Source: UBA1413 sp964395045
GTDB lineage: Bacteria > Bacteroidota > Bacteroidia > Bacteroidales > Prolixibacteraceae
Reading direction: 5' to 3'
Length of the DNA stretch: 21,721 bases
Assembly (NCBI GenBank): GCA_964395045.1
Contig: CAYNBE010000036.1
Location: 1-21,721 of the forward strand
The position numbers were made by a program, and so were the translations under genes. This document shows, one piece after another, positions 16,433 to 21,721 of the stretch. Position 1 is the stretch's first letter. Each line of letters begins with the position of its first letter. The notes under the pieces are model-generated. The model did no database searches and had not been told where the DNA came from. It was given only the letters and a program-made list of their open reading frames with translations.

Positions 16433-19400
16433 TTAAAAGTTAACGGATAAACCAAAAATCAGGGATGATGTTACAAAATAGGAAGTGGTGGAGGTTTCAG
16501 GGTCCCAGCCTTTGGGAAAATTATTTATCGAAGGCAGGTCGGTAAGGCTGGCATAGACTTTTGCATTTTTCAACATCAGTTTTTTTGCCAGCGGTCCGGG
16601 GATGTTATACCCAAGGGAGATAAGCTTCAGCCTGAAATAAGCGCCGTTGATCAGCCAGAAATCGGAAAAGGTGCCATAGGTTGAACTATAAGCAGTATTT
16701 GAAAGCCGGGGATACCTTGCCTTCAGGTTTTGTTCGTCTGAGTTATACCGGCTCCAGTATTTGCCGAGTGTTTCAACAGGGAAGTCCATATTCATTTGAT
16801 ATACCATATTATTGTTAAGCCTTGCCAGTTGTTTTCCGACTCCCTGGAAGCTCAGGAACAAATCGAAATTCTTATAATCAAGGGAAATATTCCCGCCATA
16901 GAGATACCGGGGCAATGAACCTCCAAGCAATACCCGGTCGTAATCAGGCGTGATCTTTCCGTCGGGAACACCATCCGGACCACTAAGGTCCAGATATTTT
17001 ATATCACCAACTTTAATCTGGGTATTTAGTTTGACTGAATTATCCAGGTCTTCTTTGGTTTGAAACAAACCATCGGTTTTATATCCATACCATTCGTTAA
17101 ACTCACTCCCTTCGAATTTCACCTGTGCACCAAGGAATTGAGTACCGCCAAGATCACCCATCACCGATCTGTAATCCGACAGATTTGCTGAGACAGAGTA
17201 TGACAGCTTACCGATCGTGTTATTATACCTGAGTTCAAAATCCCAGCCTTTTGTATTCATTTTGCCTGTATTCTGGTCAGGATTCGACAAACCAAGGTAG
17301 TCCGGAATTTCGAGTGCCAGCAACATGTCCTTTGTAACTTTATGATAATAATCGAAGGTCAGTCCCAGTTTGTTGTTAAAAAAGGAAGCATCCAGTCCGG
17401 CATCCAACGACTCGGTTGTTTCCCACGAAATATCCCGGATTGCATATTTCGATATATATGCCGTCTGTGTTGCAACAACTGAAGTTCCCTGAATAGCAAC
17501 ATCGTTTCCAAAGTTAATTGTTGCCTGGTACGGGTAATTTCCGATCCTTTCATTTCCCAGAGAGCCATACGAAATCCTGAATTTCAGAAATGACAAACCG
17601 TTTACGTTTTGCATAAATGGTTCTTCAGTAACAACCCATCCGGCAGATAATGACGGGAAGAAACCCCACCTGTAATCCTGATGAAATCTGGATGAGCCGT
17701 CGTACCTGCCATTCACCTGCAGGAGGTATTTGTTTTTGTAATCATACATCAGGCGCCCGAAAAACGACCGGGAGGCATACTCGGAGGCATTGCCCAAAAC
17801 ACTCAGATAGTTTTTATTTGCCAGGTCCAGGTAAGGGTAAGTTGTTAAGAGCAGGTACTGGCTCGAAGCACCTTCCGACTCCGAAAATGAATAAAAGTTT
17901 TCATTCCCTAACAGCAGATTCAAACTATGCTGTCCGATTGATTTCTGATAATTGGCCAGAAATTGGGTAACATAATTGCTTCCATCACTCCTTCCTTCTT
18001 CCAGAGAAGTTACACGGGCGCTGCTGATATAACCTGCTATAATATTCGGGTCCTCCCAGTTGGTATAAGGAATTTTCTTTATGAATATCTTGTTTTTTGA
18101 ATTGTTTATATTCGTGGAAAATATTCCGGAAATCAACAAACCTTCGAATGGTTTGATATCAAGAGCAACTTTTCCGTTGCCGATCCTGTCCCATTGATGG
18201 TTGAAACCACCATATTTAAGCAATGCATACGGATTATATGAACTCTGTCCCACAGCCACCCGTCCGTCGGACCACAATGCCGCAAACGGTGCACTGGTAC
18301 TGAATGTACCCACGGGAGTTGTCTGCGTAGTTTCAAGAAAGGAAGGATTCTTGTTTATTACATACCTGTAATTCAAATCGACTGTGGCTGAAATGAATTT
18401 ATTAACAGTGATATCATTGTTTGCCCTGAGTGTGATATTTTCATAGGAAATTCCATCAAAAACCCCGTCGGTTTTTTCATCTGCAATCAGGATTTTCGTT
18501 TTCAGTTTGTCACCCCCCGAAGTAATGGATAACCGGTGGCTCTGCCGGGGTGCATTGTCGTTCATCATCATGTCCAACCAGTCGGTATCGGGATACTTGT
18601 CGGGATTCTCTGCATGAAGTGCGGCGTAATTTTCAACGATATTTTGAGCCCACACCGGATATTCCGATCCGGTGTTTGAATTATCGTTCCATTTTTCCTC
18701 ATTCTGATACCTGAAAACACCCACGGCATCAACAAATTTCGGCACACTGGTCGGTTTTTCATAACCGTATTCCATGTTGTAATTCAAACTGAAATCGCCT
18801 GATTTTGCCCTTTTGGTTGTTATCAGAATGACACCTGCAGCAGCTTTTGACCCGTAGATCGATGAAAAAGCAGCATCCTTCAGGATAGAAATGCTTTCCA
18901 CATCATTGGGATTTACATTGGCCATTGTCCCCTGAACCCCGTCAATAATAATCAGGGGTGTGTTATCGCCAATGGTTGTTACACCTCTGATACGGATGGT
19001 CCCATCGCTTCCCGGCCTGCTGCCGCTTCGGGTAACTGCCACCCCTGAAACTGCCCCCTGCAGGGCCTGAGATAACTTCATAGTCTTTCTTCCTGCAAGT
19101 TCTTCACCCCCTGCCGTTGCAACAGCACCGGTCAGATCCTTTTTCTTTACAGTACCATAACCGATTGCCACTACTTCATTCAGTCCTATGGTTTCCTCTT
19201 CCATCACCACATTCACCGAAGTTTTGCCTGCAACCTGAATTTCCTGGGTCCTCATCCCCACAAACGAGAATACAAGGATCGCATCGGATGAAATGCCGGA
19301 TAACAGATATTTTCCGTCGCTATCGGTGATTGTTCCCTTTGCGAGCCCTTTCACCGCCACCGTCACACCCGGCAATGGAGAGCCTGAAACGTCGGTCACC

Positions 19401-19819
19401 CTGCCTGTTATTTGAGACTGCTGCCGGGCTTCATTTTCAGAAACCACGAAAGAAGGCTGGATAATGATATGCTTGTCCATCACCGTGTACGAAACATCCT
19501 GGCCTTCGAATAACCTGGCAAGCAACTGGTCGATCCGCTCATTGGTGACTTTTATATCGACCTTCCGGTCAACATCCACCAGCTTGCTGTTGAAGAAGAA
19601 ATAGAACTCACTTTTTGACTCAATCTCATAAAGTACATCCCTGACAGTCGTACTTTTCATGTCCAGTGTGATCCTGGTAACCTGGGAATAGCTGTTTACC
19701 GCAATTACCTGGGTTAAAGAAACAAAAAGTAAAAAAAATGTCAGTCGCATAACTTTAAATAATTTGCGGAAAAAGTCCAAACAGGCTTCTTCCCGTTTAA
19801 ACACCCATTTTTTTTTCAT
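16433..19819 (-). CDS. SusC/RagA TonB-dependent outer-membrane transporter with STN signalling domain
   Basis: TonB-dependent glycan importer of 1128 residues from the ATG at 19819 (MKKKWVFKREEACLDFF). A longer frame begins at 19867 but adds 16 residues before the signal. After the signal anchor comes an STN domain (about 50-120, RITLDMKSTTVRDVLYEIE), the part that contacts a FecR anti-sigma factor. Then follow a carboxypeptidase-regulatory-like domain (about 136-208, ITGRVTDVSGSPLPGVTV), the GLNEVVAIGYGTVKKKDLTGAV segment that joins it to the plug, the plug with RIRGVTTIGDNTPLIIIDG, and a C-terminal barrel ending FGLSVNF. The gene lies 89 bases after fecR and 10 bases before susD. The STN domain together with the sigma/FecR pair points to trans-envelope induction. 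Confidence 0.96.
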   Translation of the reverse strand: MKKKWVFKREEACLDFFRKLFKVMRLTFFLLFVSLTQVIAVNSYSQVTRITLDMKSTTVRDVLYEIESKSEFYFFFNSKLVDVDRKVDIKVTNERIDQLLARLFEGQDVSYTVMDKHIIIQPSFVVSENEARQQSQITGRVTDVSGSPLPGVTVAVKGLAKGTITDSDGKYLLSGISSDAILVFSFVGMRTQEIQVAGKTSVNVVMEEETIGLNEVVAIGYGTVKKKDLTGAVATAGGEELAGRKTMKLSQALQGAVSGVAVTRSGSRPGSDGTIRIRGVTTIGDNTPLIIIDGVQGTMANVNPNDVESISILKDAAFSSIYGSKAAAGVILITTKRAKSGDFSLNYNMEYGYEKPTSVPKFVDAVGVFRYQNEEKWNDNSNTGSEYPVWAQNIVENYAALHAENPDKYPDTDWLDMMMNDNAPRQSHRLSITSGGDKLKTKILIADEKTDGVFDGISYENITLRANNDITVNKFISATVDLNYRYVINKNPSFLETTQTTPVGTFSTSAPFAALWSDGRVAVGQSSYNPYALLKYGGFNHQWDRIGNGKVALDIKPFEGLLISGIFSTNINNSKNKIFIKKIPYTNWEDPNIIAGYISSARVTSLEEGRSDGSNYVTQFLANYQKSIGQHSLNLLLGNENFYSFSESEGASSQYLLLTTYPYLDLANKNYLSVLGNASEYASRSFFGRLMYDYKNKYLLQVNGRYDGSSRFHQDYRWGFFPSLSAGWVVTEEPFMQNVNGLSFLKFRISYGSLGNERIGNYPYQATINFGNDVAIQGTSVVATQTAYISKYAIRDISWETTESLDAGLDASFFNNKLGLTFDYYHKVTKDMLLALEIPDYLGLSNPDQNTGKMNTKGWDFELRYNNTIGKLSYSVSANLSDYRSVMGDLGGTQFLGAQVKFEGSEFNEWYGYKTDGLFQTKEDLDNSVKLNTQIKVGDIKYLDLSGPDGVPDGKITPDYDRVLLGGSLPRYLYGGNISLDYKNFDLFLSFQGVGKQLARLNNNMVYQMNMDFPVETLGKYWSRYNSDEQNLKARYPRLSNTAYSSTYGTFSDFWLINGAYFRLKLISLGYNIPGPLAKKLMLKNAKVYASLTDLPSINNFPKGWDPETSTTSYFVTSSLIFGLSVNF

Positions 19820-19870
19820 ACTTTTGTTGTGATTTAGTGTTAATAAATAGGCAATATTTATTTGCATGGC

Positions 19871-19917
19871 GGGAAAAGGGATGGTACGAACATTCCTTTT
19901 CCCTTTTTTTATTTTTT
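19871..19917 (+). terminator. Hairpin plus T-run between fecR and susC, terminator-like only in the plus direction
   Basis: GGGAAAAGGGATG (19871-19883) pairs with CATTCCTTTTCCC (19891-19903) through 13 positions with one G-T, around a 7-base loop, and is followed by TTTTTTTATTTTTT on the plus strand. This is a good intrinsic terminator for transcripts running rightward, but no plus-strand gene exists here. In the fecR-susC mRNA the same sequence forms a hairpin starting a few bases after the fecR stop, without a U-tract. Confidence 0.6.
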
Positions 19918-20964
19918 CATATCCTTAAGGTTGGTTTTGGTTGTTATATGAATAACCTGTTTCTCATAGCTGTTGTCAGCCAGTTTTTTTCTTGGAACAA
20001 TCCGATATTCGATGGGAGCTGAAAGTGCAAACATTTTCAGCATCTGGTCGAGGCTTTCCCCCGAAAAAGTGGCTGAATAAACATATCCCAGAATTTCGAT
20101 GTTGTCAACAATAAATTCAACATTATACCATCGCTCCAGTTTTTCAATGACTTTTCCCATAGGGTCGTCCCGGAAAACAAGCTTCCCCGATTTCCAGGAA
20201 ATATACTTGTCAGAATGAACCTTTCTTACCTCTATTCGGCTCTGGTTTCCCGTCAATGTGGCCAGCTCTCCCGGGTGCATGACAATCCTGCTTTCCCTGT
20301 CTTTTACCGACATTTCGATTTCACCTTCCACCAGCATGGTTTCGGTGTATTTCGCGTCAGGGTATGCACAGCAATTGAAGGAGGTGCCAACAACCCTGAT
20401 GTCAATTCCTTTTGCAGAAACAAAAAAGGATTTGCCGGAATCTTTCTTCACTTCAAAGTAACCTTCACCGGATAATTCAACACGGCGTTCGTGCGATCCG
20501 AAAGGAACGGGATACAAGAGGGTGCTTCCTGCATTCAGCCAAACCAGGGTACTGTCGGGCAAAATCACAGATGACCTCATCCCAAGAGGGACTTCAATCT
20601 TGTTAAAAGCAGTTGTTTCAACGGGTTCATCCGGAGTGTACCTGTTGAAATAGAACCACAGCGAAGCAAAAAGCAAAGGGATTGAAACAATGGCTGCAAC
20701 CCGCTCAAGATACCGGCGAAATAAGCTGAGACTGGTTTTTCCAAATAGCTTCCGCTCAACTTTTATACGGGCGGTTTCCGCATTGATTTTCTCCATCCTG
20801 CGGAGCTCGCCGGTCAAATTCCAAAGTTTCTTCTGTTCCAGAAAATACTCCCTGTTTATTGGATCAAGGAGCCACGCCTCCAGCTCTTCTTTTTCCGGCG
20901 ACGTAATTTCTCCTTCCAATTCTTTCAAAACAAGGATCTCATATTTTGTAAATTCATCTTCCAT
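19909..20964 (-). CDS. FecR-family anti-sigma factor
   Basis: A 351-residue inner-membrane regulator that holds the ECF sigma factor until SusC signals. The N-terminal cytoplasmic part (about 1-85) is helical and acidic (LVLKELEGEITSPEKEELEAWL). One membrane helix lies at about 88-106 (RVAAIVSIPLLFASLWFYF). The periplasmic FecR domain (about 120-225) shows EVPLGMRSSVILPDSTLVWL and GEGYFEVKKD, and a DUF4974-type C-terminal domain (about 272-351) contains DDPMGKVIEKLERWYNV. The ATG is preceded by AGGAAA, a good ribosome site. It lies 57 bases after the sigma gene. The usual GTxFNVxAY motif reads GTSFNCCAY, with two cysteines, which is slightly odd. Confidence 0.95.
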   Translation of the reverse strand: MEDEFTKYEILVLKELEGEITSPEKEELEAWLLDPINREYFLEQKKLWNLTGELRRMEKINAETARIKVERKLFGKTSLSLFRRYLERVAAIVSIPLLFASLWFYFNRYTPDEPVETTAFNKIEVPLGMRSSVILPDSTLVWLNAGSTLLYPVPFGSHERRVELSGEGYFEVKKDSGKSFFVSAKGIDIRVVGTSFNCCAYPDAKYTETMLVEGEIEMSVKDRESRIVMHPGELATLTGNQSRIEVRKVHSDKYISWKSGKLVFRDDPMGKVIEKLERWYNVEFIVDNIEILGYVYSATFSGESLDQMLKMFALSAPIEYRIVPRKKLADNSYEKQVIHITTKTNLKDMKK

Positions 20965-21021
20965 ATTTTCCTGCCTGTAACAATAAGACGGGAAGATGTC
21001 AATTTATACGTATAAAGGAAA

Positions 21022-21672
21022 TTAAAATAAAAGAAAAGAAAACAAATAATCTTTCAGCTCTTCACGGAGCAATTTCGATGCCTTCAGGATTTGTGTTTCC
21101 ACTGTTCGTGGCGACAATTCCAGCTTTATGGCTATTTCTTTGGCTTTCAGGTTGTCGAACCTGCTCAGAATAAAGATTTCACGGCATTTGGGCGGCAATT
21201 TGTCAATCGATTTCCGGATGATCTCCCGCAGTTCGGTTTCAGTGTAAAACTCCCCCTGGTAAACTGCATCCAGGTTTAGTTGACGCGAAGTGTATTTTTT
21301 CCTGGTTTCCTCCTTCCTGATGAGATCGATACACTTGTTCTTTACTGAATGAACAAGGTATTGCCTGACCGACAGTGATTGAATGGATTGCTTGTTTTCC
21401 CATAAACCGATAAAAACCGATTGAACAACATCTTCTGACATATCCGGGTCATGGAGGAAATGAGCGGCATAAACAACCAGCCCGGAATAATAGTAATTGA
21501 ACAACATTGAAAAGAGTTTCCGGTCCCCCTCTTTTAACCTTTCAAGCACAAATACGTTTCCAAGGTCAGGTCTGTTGTCATTCCGGTCATTCAAATTGTC
21601 CGAATGTTTTTTTGCCAAAAGTATCGTTTTTTTTCGAAATAACGTTGAATAACGCCATTGGTGACCACGCAT
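21022..21672 (-). CDS. ECF RNA polymerase sigma factor (FecI-like)
   Basis: Sigma-70 family regulator of up to 216 residues. Region 2 is clear (RKLFSMLFNYYYSGLVVYAAHFLHDPDMSEDVVQ, then VFIGLWENK) and region 4 shows LPPKCREIFILSRFDNLKAKEIAIKLELSPRTVETQI, the helix-turn-helix that reads the -35 element. It heads the locus and is followed by its FecR partner, so it probably transcribes susCD and perhaps itself. The start is uncertain: the first in-frame ATG is at 21672, a TTG precedes it, and the first ~35 residues look unlike sigma factors, so the true start may lie further in. The frame stays open to the right window edge, but the extra residues are not convincing. Confidence 0.93.
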   Translation of the reverse strand: MRGHQWRYSTLFRKKTILLAKKHSDNLNDRNDNRPDLGNVFVLERLKEGDRKLFSMLFNYYYSGLVVYAAHFLHDPDMSEDVVQSVFIGLWENKQSIQSLSVRQYLVHSVKNKCIDLIRKEETRKKYTSRQLNLDAVYQGEFYTETELREIIRKSIDKLPPKCREIFILSRFDNLKAKEIAIKLELSPRTVETQILKASKLLREELKDYLFSFLLF

Positions 21673-21721
21673 CAAAAATAGTGTGAGAATCTCTCCTTGT
21701 TGAGATTGTAATAAAAGGAAG

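Noticed and set aside
16423..16455. Longer susD start at 16455
   Set aside because: It would overlap the end of susC and place residues before a complete lipoprotein signal that begins at 16422.
19820..19868. Promoter for susC
   Set aside because: AT-rich leader without a clear Bacteroidota -33/-7 match, and the ECF promoter consensus is unknown.

Overview
The window looks like a polysaccharide utilisation locus (PUL) from a Bacteroidota genome. All recognisable genes lie on the minus strand, so transcription runs from high to low coordinates. The Bacteroidota assignment rests on a SusC/SusD pair preceded by an ECF sigma factor and a FecR anti-sigma factor, on Bacteroidota-style lipoprotein signals, on AT-rich leaders with little Shine-Dalgarno, and on palindromic intergenic repeats. 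The SusC N-terminus reminds me of Bacteroidales/Marinilabiliales-type relatives (Prolixibacteraceae-like), but I cannot fix the genus.

Layout in order of transcription. (1) Regulation and uptake: ECF sigma factor (21672-21022), FecR anti-sigma (20964-19909), STN-domain SusC (19819-16433) and SusD lipoprotein (16422-14692). (2) A 748-bp gap (13944-14691) with no convincing gene. It holds a 15-bp perfect inverted repeat just after susD, one copy of a dispersed palindromic repeat, and a tandem duplication of an 88-bp unit. (3) A GH50-like lipoprotein (13943-11721), followed by a second copy of the dispersed repeat. (4) A block of enzymes: an 888-aa GH42-like protein (11523-8857), three overlapping hairpins, a small alpha/beta-hydrolase esterase (8741-7842), a second 888-aa GH42-like paralogue (7832-5166), a 1192-aa DUF6067/GH123-like protein (5136-1558) and a GH43-like protein with a CBM6 (1429-68). 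A reading frame opening at 52 and leaving the window may continue the operon.

Inferred working model: the SusC STN domain reports substrate uptake to FecR, which releases the sigma factor and activates the locus. SusD and the GH50-like lipoprotein act at the cell surface. The other enzymes, with Sec or Tat-like signals, finish the glycan after the periplasm is reached, and the esterase removes acyl decorations. The substrate is unknown. GH50 members described so far are beta-agarases, which hints at a galactan, but there is no sulfatase, GH16, GH86 or GH117 here.

The most notable feature is the pair of equal-length 888-aa proteins. They keep the GH42 four-cysteine zinc pattern and the Asp-Asn of the GH42 acid/base motif, but have Leu or Ile where the catalytic Glu should be. 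The GH43-like protein also seems to lack its usual general-acid Glu. The locus may therefore contain glycosidases with altered catalytic residues and an undescribed substrate.
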